Origin: Flavobacterium sp.
GTDB taxonomy: Bacteria; Bacteroidota; Bacteroidia; Flavobacteriales; Flavobacteriaceae
Direction of reading: 5' to 3'
NCBI RefSeq assembly: GCF_027531705.1
Contig: NZ_JAPZSP010000021.1
Location: 1 to 64,000, forward strand
Length of the DNA: 64,000 bases
A program made the translations under genes and the position numbers. Positions 42,001 to 51,287 of this stretch are shown here, in pieces (within the stretch, counting starts at the first letter, position 1; every line of letters begins with the position of its first letter). The notes below the pieces were generated by a model. That model ran no database searches, had not been told where the DNA came from, and saw only the letters and a program-made list of their open reading frames with translations.

Positions 42001-43772
42001 AAAGTAGTATCATCTTGAGTGATATTTGTAATTGTATATGGGCTTGATATAGCAGTCAACACAACACCAGTTCCCTGTGTAAATCCCGCAATACCATATT
42101 CTATCTCAAATTCTGTTGCGTTTGAGCTTGGCATTTGTTCCCAAGAAAGTGTGACTTCATTAAACTTTTCATTTATTACTTTTTGATTTATTGGCTGTAC
42201 ACAAATTGGCTGCGTTTCGTAATAAAAATCATCAATAATAAAATTATCAGGTGAAAATGAAGTGTTACTATGTTTGAAAGCTATATAATTCCCTGTTCCA
42301 GAGTAATTGTCCATATTTATTATATATTCTTTCCATTGTATTGGGAATGATAAGTTACTAAAATCATTCATTTGGCTTGGTAAAATTGTTTCAATCAATG
42401 AAAAGGTTGAAGTATCATTCGGGTCTGTCATTGTTCCGACCATAAGGCTTGATAAATTCAAATCACCTCCTATACTATACATGCTGAATCTGATTCTTTT
42501 ATTTTGAGATAAATCCTGTATTTGTGGTGTTATTAAAAGTGGTGTTCCTTGATTATTTTTTATTTTTATAGCTTGAATACCTGTTTGTGGGGCAATTGAA
42601 CTTGGATGTCCATTGGTTAAATAGCCTGAAGTTATTCCTATTTGAAATACGTTATTTGTGATGCTTTTCCAGCAAGGATTTATGTATGTTGTTTCTTCAA
42701 AAGAAGTATAATATCCTGAAGAAATAGTATTACAGGTTGTTTGGAAATTACTGAGAGGAGTCCAATTAGAATAGAAATCTTCACTACAAATCGCTCTTAC
42801 TTTAATTTCATAATTTGTATTTCCAATAAGATTTTGTATTGTATAAGGATTTTCACTAATAGTAATAGTTTGAATTTGTCCTGAGAATAAATTTTTCACA
42901 TACAATTCCCAATTATTTTGAATTTGATCAGAGTCAAAACTTATTAATGCATTGTTTTCATTAATATTTGTAACAGTCAAATTTGTGTTGTCGAAACAAT
43001 TTATAGATTGTTCGTAGGCAAAATTTTCTAAATAAATTGTTCCAGAGTTACCATATGTTTTAACTGCTATATGATTGTCAATTGCTTGATAGTTATTCAT
43101 GAAAACTTCAACTTTTTGAAACCCAGAAGACGCATTTATTGTAATCGTTTTTAAAGGATGAAAAGTGGTAGGGTCGTTCGGACTAGCTATTGTACCTAAT
43201 TGAATAGTGTAATTTCCTTGAGAACTTTTTGCATAGAATGAAAATTTTTTATCAGTAGATAAATCTGCTATTTTTGGTGATACCAACATTAGTCCATAAT
43301 TATTCGACCATCCTACAAATAATGATTCACCTGTAATTACATTAGAGGTCGTGCTTATTTCTGAAATATCACTATAAGTATTTCCAGATGTATTCTGTAA
43401 TCTGTATCCTCTCCAGCCTTCGTTTACATCGATAGAATTAAAGTCATAAGAGTAACCAACAGTTTTAGGAGTCATTGTTTCGTAACTACTGTTAATAATT
43501 ACATCTGTTTCCCATAATGTAGGTTGTCCAAAAGAATTATATATGTTTCTGCTAAACTCATAAGCGATAAACGGATTTAATTTGACTAATTTTGGCGATC
43601 CTGAAACTGCAGCACTTGTAAAATATGTTGTAGTGCCCACTGGTCTATAGCGATATGCCCACAGTGAATTTGTTCCACTTACTTGATAATTTCCGTCTAT
43701 ATTAACTTTAGCCATTTGAGCTTGAGTCGTTAAAGAGATAAAGGTAATAATGATAAGTAATTTTTTTTTCAT
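39084..43772 (-). CDS. Giant modular FN3 surface protein, T9SS cargo
   Basis: 1562 residues with signal peptide MKKKLLIIITFISLTTQAQ. It has five jelly-roll-like modules (about residues 104-255, 352-520, 621-787, 884-1050, 1147-1330), recognised by recurring LVSPxLxDF, TIGTxxDPND-TFxPYQ and IDDFYYE patterns, as in MAM-type or carbohydrate-binding modules. Four FN3 domains separate them (about 259-347, 524-616, 789-880, 1053-1143) with the repeated EIEYGxxGFTxGTG and YIRSKC-type motifs. A further beta domain and the T9SS sorting domain (YYPNPANNELTIE ... IKTIKFIKN) end the protein. Adhesion or glycan binding is inferred. The FAD oxidoreductase gene lies 10 bp upstream. Confidence 0.85.
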   Translation of the reverse strand: MKKKLLIIITFISLTTQAQMAKVNIDGNYQVSGTNSLWAYRYRPVGTTTYFTSAAVSGSPKLVKLNPFIAYEFSRNIYNSFGQPTLWETDVIINSSYETMTPKTVGYSYDFNSIDVNEGWRGYRLQNTSGNTYSDISEISTTSNVITGESLFVGWSNNYGLMLVSPKIADLSTDKKFSFYAKSSQGNYTIQLGTIASPNDPTTFHPLKTITINASSGFQKVEVFMNNYQAIDNHIAVKTYGNSGTIYLENFAYEQSINCFDNTNLTVTNINENNALISFDSDQIQNNWELYVKNLFSGQIQTITISENPYTIQNLIGNTNYEIKVRAICSEDFYSNWTPLSNFQTTCNTISSGYYTSFEETTYINPCWKSITNNVFQIGITSGYLTNGHPSSIAPQTGIQAIKIKNNQGTPLLITPQIQDLSQNKRIRFSMYSIGGDLNLSSLMVGTMTDPNDTSTFSLIETILPSQMNDFSNLSFPIQWKEYIINMDNYSGTGNYIAFKHSNTSFSPDNFIIDDFYYETQPICVQPINQKVINEKFNEVTLSWEQMPSSNATEFEIEYGIAGFTQGTGVVLTAISSPYTITNITQDDTTFDFYIRSKCGTEYSNWTKKQTFTTKCEGITAGYTTSFDDQTVGDIKNCWKRITPIINSSFWSPGTFINPSTYLKHSGTKSIFIKKNTSSGIADVINKVILVSPRLIDFNNYKRIKFWLKSEYDCQLTIGTLSTDNDYTTFTPYQNITLLSSITSGPWTQYEVDFSNYYGTDKFIGIKISESSNNAVVYIDDFEYLESPCPKPTELIAHQTSIDTASLAWNDNNQGNTINWEIEYGSTGFTTGTLVSNIASSSYLLNGLTEGVYEYRVRANCSSSSSSVWSNRYKFKISCTKNTPFYEDFTPPNSNQTYLESLSKCWTFHENASDASYTILENVNSFPYVVSLSKTQDSSSPYLIKKGLLVSPFLEDFDATKKIKFWLNSIYENLNGTLTIGTILNPYDKSTFVPYQNISFTDFDIQGKEYEITFENYTGIAKHIAFQLDGVISNLSPFLIIMDDLYYGNISNCTEPIDINVSNETNSSALISWQVQTNSNNYEIEYGVEGFTLGTGTIVEVTNANSKLLTNLVPSTKYDYYTRSVCNTNSSLSVGPKKFSTTCNPQPLPWMEKFNSMTEYGMNIFPNCFKKGNGYNWESRNSSTTSGYPLTGFDDTYFLKIGDFSHNLFTPTFYLEAGTTYTFSYKFKKGYAYSGESISLFTGLGNTLPSMKNKLSHTPTYPNYSTTNYFKINTAFTPIVSGNYTFYINFSASGGHPNAFDDFELKEGYNNIINNPNGGLIYNFNSINNDLIFEGTQNTTTSIIVDQEDSSNSILQMKGSSGNEWNAFGNVWENNQNSISKLNMKVNTTATTSLFMKFDLNQTFADNADYSKFRVIVNGTIIDEIESNLLNRSINSNQSFEYNLSQYIGSNIRISLQHVGKTIQDNAYLDNLTFSPTASLTSTNFDFESLKYYPNPANNELTIENNNKIESVTIYNYNGQIVNESNFDSTLVKLNIANYATGIYFAKITSDDKIKTIKFIKN

Positions 43773-43782
43773 TGCATTTTTT

Positions 43783-44895
43783 TTATATTAATTCTGCCAA
43801 TTCTTTTCCGACCAAACTACCAATTGCGACACCCATTCCGCCTAATCTAACACCGCAATATACATTTTCTGATAATTGCGAGACTATTGGGTTTTTGCTA
43901 TTTCCAATTCCCATTATGCCGCTCCAACGATGTGCAATTTGAAAATCTTGATTGGGTAAAATTACATTTTTTAATAACGCTTCCAATTTATTTTGAATTT
44001 TTTCTGTTTGTGATAAATCTGTTGTAGTTTCTCCTTCAAAATCTAGATTTCGTCCGCCACCAAGTAAAATTCTATTATCAATATTCCTAAAATAGTAGTA
44101 ACCTTTGTCTAAATGAAATGTTCCTTTTATGTCTAAATTAGAAATTGGTTCTGTTATTAATACTTGAGCACGAGCTGGTTTTACAGCGTTGTTGGTTAAT
44201 TGTGAGGCAAATCCGTTTGTTGCAAAAAGCAGTTTTTTGGTTTCAAACGAATAATCATTTACCACAATTTCAACATTTGAATTTTTATCTGAAAAGGAAG
44301 AAACGTTAGCATGATTTAGAATCATAATATTTTCAGAAATCGCTTTTTTCAACAAAGCTTGCATCATATTTCCAGTATCTATTTGCCCTTCAAAAGGATT
44401 GAAAATCAAATATTCTTGTATGTTTTTGAAATCAAATCGATCCACTTCTTTAGCAAAAACATCTGTTTTGAATAATGGTTTTATGATTTCGTTTATAAAA
44501 GGAAGTTTTTGCAAACATTCGTTATAAGTTGATTCGTCGTCTTTTAAAAATAATTCATATCCACCGTATGGCTTGAAATCAATCGCTGAATCACCAAGGT
44601 TTTTCCGTAGTAATTGTAATCCTCTCCAGCGTTTTTCAATTAGTTGAATTACTTCTTCTTCGGTATGGTTTTTTAAATCGTCAATTATTTCTGAAAGACT
44701 TCCAAAGCAAGCAAATCCAGCATTTTTTGTGCTAGCACCTTGCGGTAGAATCCCTTTTTCAAGAATTAAAATTTTGCTTTCAGGAAAACGTTCACGTAGA
44801 TTTAAGGCACAATGTAGACCAACAATTCCGCTTCCGACTATAGTGTAATCAATGTTTGTAAACCAATTTTTAAGTTCCCAATAACTCAGTTGCAT
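43783..44895 (-). CDS. FAD-dependent oxidoreductase, DAO (glycine/D-amino acid oxidase) family
   Basis: A 370-residue flavoenzyme. The dinucleotide-binding motif is at about residues 17-40 (YTIVGSGIVGLHCALNLRERFPESKILILEKG), followed by GASTKNAGFACFGS, typical of the DadA/glycine oxidase/ThiO superfamily. The C-terminal RWSGIMGIGNSKNPIVSQL and GVRLGGMGVAIGSLVGKELAELI complete the FAD site. There is no signal peptide, so it is cytosolic. The amine substrate cannot be told. It is 10 bp upstream of the giant T9SS protein gene and transcribed with it, a pairing that does not suggest an obvious shared pathway. Confidence 0.85.
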   Translation of the reverse strand: MQLSYWELKNWFTNIDYTIVGSGIVGLHCALNLRERFPESKILILEKGILPQGASTKNAGFACFGSLSEIIDDLKNHTEEEVIQLIEKRWRGLQLLRKNLGDSAIDFKPYGGYELFLKDDESTYNECLQKLPFINEIIKPLFKTDVFAKEVDRFDFKNIQEYLIFNPFEGQIDTGNMMQALLKKAISENIMILNHANVSSFSDKNSNVEIVVNDYSFETKKLLFATNGFASQLTNNAVKPARAQVLITEPISNLDIKGTFHLDKGYYYFRNIDNRILLGGGRNLDFEGETTTDLSQTEKIQNKLEALLKNVILPNQDFQIAHRWSGIMGIGNSKNPIVSQLSENVYCGVRLGGMGVAIGSLVGKELAELI

Positions 44896-45114
44896 AGAAA
44901 TAAATTTTTATAAAAATACAATTTTTTTGATATTGAAATAATATTCGGTTTAAAATAGTAAAACGTTTATTAATTCTAAAAATAGTTGTGAATGTGATAA
45001 TTATGAAGAATGCATTTCATCGATTTGTTAATAACTTTTATAAAAACATGAAAATAACACAAAAAACATGATAATTTTGAAAGTCTATTTTTTAACCAAA
45101 AAAAACTAAAAATT

Positions 45115-48100
45115 ATGAAGTTAAAGTTACTTCCAGTGGCATTGTTTGCGATAACGAGTTTCGCTTTTGCCCAACAAAAACCTTTGTGGAATGTTTCCGC
45201 CAAAAGTGATATAGTTAAACTTGACAGTAAAATGCAAGTCCCAACTAATCATTTATTAGATTTAGATGTTGCTTCTTTAAAAACGTCTATTCAAAACGCA
45301 TCTGATAGGTTTTCAGTTGCCAAAACTTCTAATGTAGTCATTTCGTTACCAAATGAAAATGGTCAAATGGAGAATTTTAGAGTTTATGAAAATTCTAATA
45401 TGGATCCTGAATTGGCGGCAAAATATCCAGAAATTAAATCATATATCGGAATAGGAATTGACAATCCAACTTCTACTGGTTACTTCAGTGTTTCACCACT
45501 TGGGTTTAAAGGAATGATTTTAAGTGCGGATAAATCGGCGGTTTTTATCGAACCTTACTCTAAAGATTTAAAAACGTATTCAGTTTATAGAAAATCTGAT
45601 AAAACACAATCACTTGATAAATTTGAATGTAAAGTGATTTCAGATGCAAACAGTCAATTAGATAATGAAGTTCAAGCAAGGCCAAATGCTGATGATGCTA
45701 CTTTAAGAACATTTCGTTTAGCAATGTCTGTTACAGGTGAATACACTGCTTATTTTGGTGGAACAAAAGCACTTGCATTAGCAGCTATCAATAATACAAT
45801 GACTCGTGTAAACGGTGTTTTTGAGAAAGATTTTGGAGTAAGAATGGTATTAATAGCTAATACAGATTTGGTAATTTATACCGCAGCTTCCTCCGATCCT
45901 TATTCAGCTGCAACAGCTGGTTCTGGTGGTGCATGGAATGGAGAATTACAAAATACTTTAACATCTGTAATTGGCGAAGCTAATTATGATGTAGGTCACT
46001 TATTTGGTGCCTCTGGTGGTGGTGGAAATGCAGGATGTATTGGATGCGTTTGTGTAAACGGACAAAAAGGAAGTGGATTTACTTCTCCAAATGATGGAAT
46101 TCCGTCTGGAGATAATTTTGACATCGATTATGTAGCACACGAATTAGGTCATCAATTTGGTGCAAACCACACATTTACAACTGGAAATGAAGGAACAGGA
46201 GTTCATATGGAACCAGGCTCAGGTTCAACAATTATGGGTTATGCTGGTATAACAACTCTTGATGTGCAACCACATTCTGATGCGTATTTTCACGCAATTA
46301 GTATTCAACAAGTAACTAATAATGTTAAAACCAAAACGTGTCAGACTAACACGGCAACTGGAAATTCTGTACCAACGGCTAATGCTGGCTTGGATTTTAC
46401 AATCCCAAAAAGTACTCCATTTATGTTAACCGGCTCTGCAACTGATGCAAATGGTGATGCACTTACTTATAATTGGGAGCAAATGAACTCTCAAACTACA
46501 ACTGCAGCACCAAGTGCAACTAAAACCTCTGGTGTAAATTTTAGATCATATAATTCTTCTACTTCACCAACAAGATATTTCCCAAATATGTCTAGAGTTT
46601 TAGCTGGAGCTACAACTACGGCTGGTTCTGAAATCACGGTTGAAGCATTACCTTCAGTAGCAAGAACTTTAAATTTCAGAATGACAGTTAGAGATAACAG
46701 AGCTGGTGGACCAGCAAATAATTCTGATGATGCAATTATTACTGTTAATGCAACAGCTGGACCATTTACTGTAAGTGCTCCAAATACAGCAGTTTCGTAT
46801 GTCGGTGGAAGTTCTCAAACTGTAACATGGGCTGTTGCTGGAACTACTGCAAATGGCGTAAACTGTGCTAATGTTGATATTTTAATTTCTACAAATGGCG
46901 GAACAACATGGTCAACTTTATTAGCTGCAACTCCAAATGATGGAACTCAAGCAGTAACAATTCCAAATACACCAGGAACTACTAATAGAATAATGGTAAA
47001 AGGAACCAATCATATTTTCTTTGATGTTTCTAATACAAACTTTACAATTACTTCAGGTGTAACTGATACTATTGCTCCAACCGCTCCAACATTAGCAGCT
47101 TCTGGAACAACTCAAACTACAACAAGTTTGTCTTGGTCAGGTGCTACAGACAATGTTGCTGTGACTGGTTATGATGTATATAAAGATGGTGTTTTACTTG
47201 GCTCAACAGCTTCTACAACATACGCAGTTTCTGGATTAGTAGCTTCAACTACTTATTCATTTACGGTTAGAGCAAAAGACGCTGCAGGAAATGTTTCTGT
47301 TGCTAGTAATGCAGTTTCTGTTACAACTTCTTCTCCAGTAGTTGACACAACGGCTCCAACAGCTCCAACATTGTCAGCTTCAGGAACTGCTTCTACTTCA
47401 ACTAATTTATCGTGGTCGGGTGCTACTGATAATATTGGTGTAACTGGTTATGATGTATATAGAAATGGTGTATTAGTTGGTTCGACTACTACAGCTACAA
47501 CTTATGCAGCAACTGGTTTAACAGCAGCAACTGCTTATACTTTTAATGTAAGAGCAAAAGATGCTGCAGGAAATGTATCAGTAAATAGTAATACAGTTTC
47601 AGTGACTACTTTAGCTAATACAGTAACTTATTGTACTTCAGCTGCAACAAATACAGCTGATGAAAGAATTGGTAGAGTTCAATTAGGAACAATTAATAAT
47701 CCTTCAACAGGAACTGCTGGATATGAAAATTTTACAGCAATTTCTACAAATCTTGTTAGAAGTACTGCTAACACAATCACAATTACTCCAACTTGGACAG
47801 CAACAGTTTATGCTGAAGGTTATGCAGTGTATATTGATTACAACCAAAATGGAGTCTTTACAGATGCTGGTGAAACAGTTTACACAAGAGCTGCTACAAC
47901 TGTAACTCCAGTTTCTGGAGCATTTACAGTTCCTGCAACTGCAACATTAGGCGCAACTAGAATGAGAGTTAAAATGTCTTACAATACAACTCCAACATCA
48001 TCTTGTGGATCATATACTTATGGACAAGTGGAAGATTACACTGTAAATATTACTGCTTCTGTGGCTAAAATGGATGATGCTTCTTCTAGTGATTCTATTT

Positions 48101-48321
48101 CTTTCAAATTATTCCCAAATCCTGTTCAAGGCGATTTATTGAATATTACAGATGTAGATGCTGATTCTACTTTCAAAGTTTTCAATATGATGGGACAAGA
48201 ATTAGGAAAAGGTAAAATAGAAAATGAAAGCATTTATGTTGGTTCATTATCAGCTGGAACTTATTTAATTGAAGTTTCAAATGCTAAAGGTTCAACCTCA
48301 AAACGTTTTGTCAAACAATAA
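45115..48321 (+). CDS. Reprolysin-like (M12B) metalloprotease, T9SS cargo
   Basis: 1068 residues with signal peptide MKLKLLPVALFAITSFAFA. A propeptide-like part runs to about residue 190. The metzincin domain (about 195-405) has the zinc motif H342-E343-LGH346-QFGANH352 and the Met-turn TIMGYAG; a GNAGCIGCVCVNG loop precedes it. Beta domains follow (PTANAGLDFTI ... DVSNTNFTI), then two FN3 domains (about 652-745 and 746-840, TAPTAPTLxASGT ... RAKDAAGNVS), a GEVED domain (about 841-985, YIDYNQNGVFTDAGE ... GQVEDYTVNI) and the sorting domain KLFPNPVQGD ... STSKRFVKQ. It is secreted by the T9SS, probably to digest proteins outside the cell. Confidence 0.93.
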   Translation: MKLKLLPVALFAITSFAFAQQKPLWNVSAKSDIVKLDSKMQVPTNHLLDLDVASLKTSIQNASDRFSVAKTSNVVISLPNENGQMENFRVYENSNMDPELAAKYPEIKSYIGIGIDNPTSTGYFSVSPLGFKGMILSADKSAVFIEPYSKDLKTYSVYRKSDKTQSLDKFECKVISDANSQLDNEVQARPNADDATLRTFRLAMSVTGEYTAYFGGTKALALAAINNTMTRVNGVFEKDFGVRMVLIANTDLVIYTAASSDPYSAATAGSGGAWNGELQNTLTSVIGEANYDVGHLFGASGGGGNAGCIGCVCVNGQKGSGFTSPNDGIPSGDNFDIDYVAHELGHQFGANHTFTTGNEGTGVHMEPGSGSTIMGYAGITTLDVQPHSDAYFHAISIQQVTNNVKTKTCQTNTATGNSVPTANAGLDFTIPKSTPFMLTGSATDANGDALTYNWEQMNSQTTTAAPSATKTSGVNFRSYNSSTSPTRYFPNMSRVLAGATTTAGSEITVEALPSVARTLNFRMTVRDNRAGGPANNSDDAIITVNATAGPFTVSAPNTAVSYVGGSSQTVTWAVAGTTANGVNCANVDILISTNGGTTWSTLLAATPNDGTQAVTIPNTPGTTNRIMVKGTNHIFFDVSNTNFTITSGVTDTIAPTAPTLAASGTTQTTTSLSWSGATDNVAVTGYDVYKDGVLLGSTASTTYAVSGLVASTTYSFTVRAKDAAGNVSVASNAVSVTTSSPVVDTTAPTAPTLSASGTASTSTNLSWSGATDNIGVTGYDVYRNGVLVGSTTTATTYAATGLTAATAYTFNVRAKDAAGNVSVNSNTVSVTTLANTVTYCTSAATNTADERIGRVQLGTINNPSTGTAGYENFTAISTNLVRSTANTITITPTWTATVYAEGYAVYIDYNQNGVFTDAGETVYTRAATTVTPVSGAFTVPATATLGATRMRVKMSYNTTPTSSCGSYTYGQVEDYTVNITASVAKMDDASSSDSISFKLFPNPVQGDLLNITDVDADSTFKVFNMMGQELGKGKIENESIYVGSLSAGTYLIEVSNAKGSTSKRFVKQ

Positions 48322-48339
48322 TTCGATTTTAAGTTTTTT

Positions 48340-48373
48340 AAAAGCCATTCGCAATTGTGAATGGCTTTTTTTA
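48340..48373 (+). terminator. Hairpin terminator after the metalloprotease
   Basis: An 11 bp perfect stem, AAAAGCCATTC at 48340-48350 with GAATGGCTTTT at 48359-48369, has an 8-base loop and a T run. An ATG inside its right arm is not used as a start. Confidence 0.88.
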
Positions 48374-48408
48374 TTACTTTTAACCAATTAATAAAATCAG
48401 TATTTACA

Positions 48409-50310
48409 ATGAAGAAATTATTTTTTATAATCGTTAGTACAATGAGTATAGCAGCATCAGCGCAACAAGTTTTATCTCCAGAATTACTTTGGAAATTAGG
48501 AAGGGTTTCTGTTATAGGAATTTCAAAAGATGGAAAATCGGTGGTTTATAAAGTAGCCATTCCATCAGTAGAAGAAAATAAATCAAACTCCAAATTTTAC
48601 ACTATTCCAGTAAATGGAGGAAATGCAACCGAAGTAAAAGAAACCAAAGATTTAGTTGTCGATAAAAATGTTTCTCCAGATGGAAAATACATTTTGTCTT
48701 CTCAAGAAGTAAAAATCAATAAAGTTTTAGGTAAAGATATTTATCCAAATCTTGATAAATCAAATGCACAAGTTTACAACTCGTTAGATTATCGTCATTG
48801 GGATACTTACAATGATGGAAGTCATAATCATGTGTTTTATGCTGAAAATAAAGACAAGGCAACACCAATTGATATAATGCCAAACGAACCTTACGATGCG
48901 CCTCAAAAACCTTTTGGTGGTGACGAAGATTTTATTTGGTCGCCAGATTCTAAAAGCATTATCTATGTGTCTAAAAAGAAGTTCGGAACAGAATATGCTA
49001 TTTCTACAAACACCGATTTGTATGAATACAATTTAGAAACTAAAACTACCAAAAACCTAACAGAAACCAATAAAGGATACGATACCAATCCGACGTTTTC
49101 TCCAACGGGAAATCCAACTTGGTTGCAAATGAAACGTGACGGATATGAAGCGGATAAAAATGACATTATCGTTCGTTTCAAAGGAATGGATATGAATCTT
49201 ACAGCCAATTGGGACGGAAGTGTAGATAATTACGCATGGAGCGCTGATGGTAAAAAAGTATATTTTGTTGCCGCAGTTGATGGAACTAAACAATTATTTG
49301 AAGTAAACTTTCCTGGAGTAACTAGAATTGCAATTACTGTTACTCAAGTTACTAATGGTGATTTCGATGTGTCGGATATTGTGGCGTTCTCTGGCGACAA
49401 TGTTATCGTTACAAGAACCGATATGAATCACGCCGCTGAGGTCTATTCATATAATTTGAAGAAAAAAACTTGGTTGCAATTGACTAAAATCAATGATGAA
49501 ACTTACAGCAAATTAGCTTTGCCAAAATACGAAAGGAGATATGTAACCACAACTGATGGAAAGAAAATGTTGGTTTGGGTAATTTTACCTCCAAATTTTG
49601 ATAAAACTAAAAAATATCCAACTCTTTTGTATTGCCAAGGCGGACCTCAATCGCCGTTAACTCAAAGTTATTCTTTCCGTTGGAATTTCTCTTTGATGGC
49701 TTCACAAGGTTATGTTGTGGTTGCGCCAAACCGTCGCGGAATGTATGGTCACGGACAAGAATGGAACGAACAAATTTCTAAAGATTGGGGCGGACAAGTA
49801 ATGGACGATTACCTATCAGCAATTGATGATGTAGCTAAAGAAAGTTATGTTGACAAAGCAAGACTTGGTGCTGTTGGAGCAAGTTATGGTGGTTATTCTG
49901 TGTTTTATTTAGCAGGAATTCATAACAACAGATTTAAAACATTTATCTCACATTGTGGTGTTTTCAATTTGGAAAGTATGTACGGCACAACAGAAGAAGT
50001 ATTCTTCAATAATTGGGATCACGGTGGTGCCTATTGGGAAAAAGACAATAAAGTTGCTCAAAAAACATTTACGCAATTCAATCCAATAAAATTAGTTGAC
50101 AAATGGAATACGCCTATTTTAATAATCCAAGGAGGAAAAGATTACCGTGTGCCAATAGGACAAGGACAAGAAGCTTTTCAAGCAGCACAATTACGAGGAA
50201 TTAAAAGTAGATTTTTATTATTTCCAGACGAAAACCATTGGGTGCTAAAACCACAAAACGCCCAAGTATGGCAAAGTGAGTTTTATAAATGGTTGAAGGA
50301 GACGTTGTAG
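48409..50310 (+). CDS. S9 family dipeptidyl/acylaminoacyl peptidase, exported
   Basis: 633 residues from the ATG at 48409, which opens the signal peptide MKKLFFIIVSTMSIAASAQ; an earlier in-frame ATG lies in a terminator. The N-terminal part is a WD-like beta-propeller with repeats such as FIWSPDSKSIIYVS and YAWSADGKKVYFVA. The C-terminal alpha/beta-hydrolase has GGPQSPLTQ, PNRRGMYGHGQEW, the nucleophile Ser492 in GASYGGYS, Asp578 in GGKDYRVP and His610 in DENHWV. The layout is that of DPP5-type periplasmic peptidases of Bacteroidota that take dipeptides from oligopeptides. The Mrr-like gene follows after 20 bp. Confidence 0.92.
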   Translation: MKKLFFIIVSTMSIAASAQQVLSPELLWKLGRVSVIGISKDGKSVVYKVAIPSVEENKSNSKFYTIPVNGGNATEVKETKDLVVDKNVSPDGKYILSSQEVKINKVLGKDIYPNLDKSNAQVYNSLDYRHWDTYNDGSHNHVFYAENKDKATPIDIMPNEPYDAPQKPFGGDEDFIWSPDSKSIIYVSKKKFGTEYAISTNTDLYEYNLETKTTKNLTETNKGYDTNPTFSPTGNPTWLQMKRDGYEADKNDIIVRFKGMDMNLTANWDGSVDNYAWSADGKKVYFVAAVDGTKQLFEVNFPGVTRIAITVTQVTNGDFDVSDIVAFSGDNVIVTRTDMNHAAEVYSYNLKKKTWLQLTKINDETYSKLALPKYERRYVTTTDGKKMLVWVILPPNFDKTKKYPTLLYCQGGPQSPLTQSYSFRWNFSLMASQGYVVVAPNRRGMYGHGQEWNEQISKDWGGQVMDDYLSAIDDVAKESYVDKARLGAVGASYGGYSVFYLAGIHNNRFKTFISHCGVFNLESMYGTTEEVFFNNWDHGGAYWEKDNKVAQKTFTQFNPIKLVDKWNTPILIIQGGKDYRVPIGQGQEAFQAAQLRGIKSRFLLFPDENHWVLKPQNAQVWQSEFYKWLKETL

Positions 50311-50330
50311 GATTATATAATTAAATAAAA

Positions 50331-51215
50331 ATGAAGCTAGAAATTCCAAAATATAGCGAAACTTTTAATCCAATTTTAGAAGTTTTAAGTAATGATGAAA
50401 TTTTACATCGAAGAGAATTAATTAAGAAGGTAATTCAAAAAAGCTATTTTCATCTTCCAAAAGAATTATTGGAAGAGAAAATTAAATCTGGAGATGTATT
50501 AATTGAAAATAGAATTGCCTGGGGAATTTCTTATTTGAAACAATCTGAATATGTTAAATATCCAAAAAGAGGTTTTGTTCAAATTACATCTAAAGGATTA
50601 CATCAAAAAGGTGTTTTGACATTGAAACAAGTTCAGTTAGATATTAGTAAAACTCTTGTATACAAAGATGGTGGTAATATAAAAGAAGATGATATCGATG
50701 AAATTAAGACTTCATCACCTGAAGATTTGATTTATGAAGGCTTTAATCAAATTGAAAAGGAAGTTAAAAATGATTTATTAGAAAAACTAAAAACTATAGA
50801 TCCGTACTATTTTGAAAAAGTAATTTTGATTTTACTCAAAAAAATGGGTTATGGTGAATTTATTGAAACATCAAAATCAGGTGATGGTGGAATAGATGGA
50901 ATTATAAATGAAGATAAACTTGGTTTGGATAAAATATATATTCAAGCAAAGAGGTTTAGTGAAAATAAAGTTAGAGAAAAAGATATCAGGAATTTTATAG
51001 GAGCAATGAGTGGTGATACAAACAAAGGAGTATTTGTTACAACTTCATTGTTTGATAGTGGTGCGATTGAAAAAGCTAAAAATGCTCATCATAAAATAAT
51101 ATTATTGGATGGTAATAAATTAGTTGATTTGATGCATGAATTTAATGTTGGAATTCAAATTAAAGCAACTTACGAAGTTAAACAATTGGATGAAGATTTC
51201 TTTGAAGAACAATAA
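50331..51215 (+). CDS. mrr: Mrr-like type IV restriction endonuclease
   Basis: 294 residues. The N-terminal about 95 residues (FNPILEVLSNDEILHRRELIKKV ... YVKYPKRGFVQITSKG) match the winged-helix Mrr_N domain. A linker leads to the PD-(D/E)xK nuclease at about 158-275: YYFEKVILILLKKMGYG, the catalytic Asp189 in GDGGIDGII, Q205-A-K207 in YIQAKRF (the Gln form of the motif, as in E. coli Mrr), and KGVFVTTSLFDSGAIEKA. Such enzymes cut modified DNA. It has no obvious promoter and follows the S9 peptidase by 20 bp. No methylase is nearby, in line with type IV restriction. Confidence 0.9.
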   Translation: MKLEIPKYSETFNPILEVLSNDEILHRRELIKKVIQKSYFHLPKELLEEKIKSGDVLIENRIAWGISYLKQSEYVKYPKRGFVQITSKGLHQKGVLTLKQVQLDISKTLVYKDGGNIKEDDIDEIKTSSPEDLIYEGFNQIEKEVKNDLLEKLKTIDPYYFEKVILILLKKMGYGEFIETSKSGDGGIDGIINEDKLGLDKIYIQAKRFSENKVREKDIRNFIGAMSGDTNKGVFVTTSLFDSGAIEKAKNAHHKIILLDGNKLVDLMHEFNVGIQIKATYEVKQLDEDFFEEQ

Positions 51216-51231
51216 ATCTCGACCACAATCA

Positions 51232-51268
51232 AAAAACCCCGACTTCAATTGAAATCGGGGTTTTTATT
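51232..51268. terminator. Bidirectional terminator between mrr and rpmA
   Basis: AAAAACCCCGA at 51232-51242 pairs with TCGGGGTTTTT at 51255-51265; A run before and T run after the stem serve both convergent genes. Confidence 0.88.
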
Positions 51269-51287
51269 TTGAAAAATTATAAGTTTC

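Noticed and set aside
48361..48408. Upstream ATG for the S9 peptidase
   Set aside because: It lies in the right arm of the metalloprotease terminator and would mask the signal peptide.
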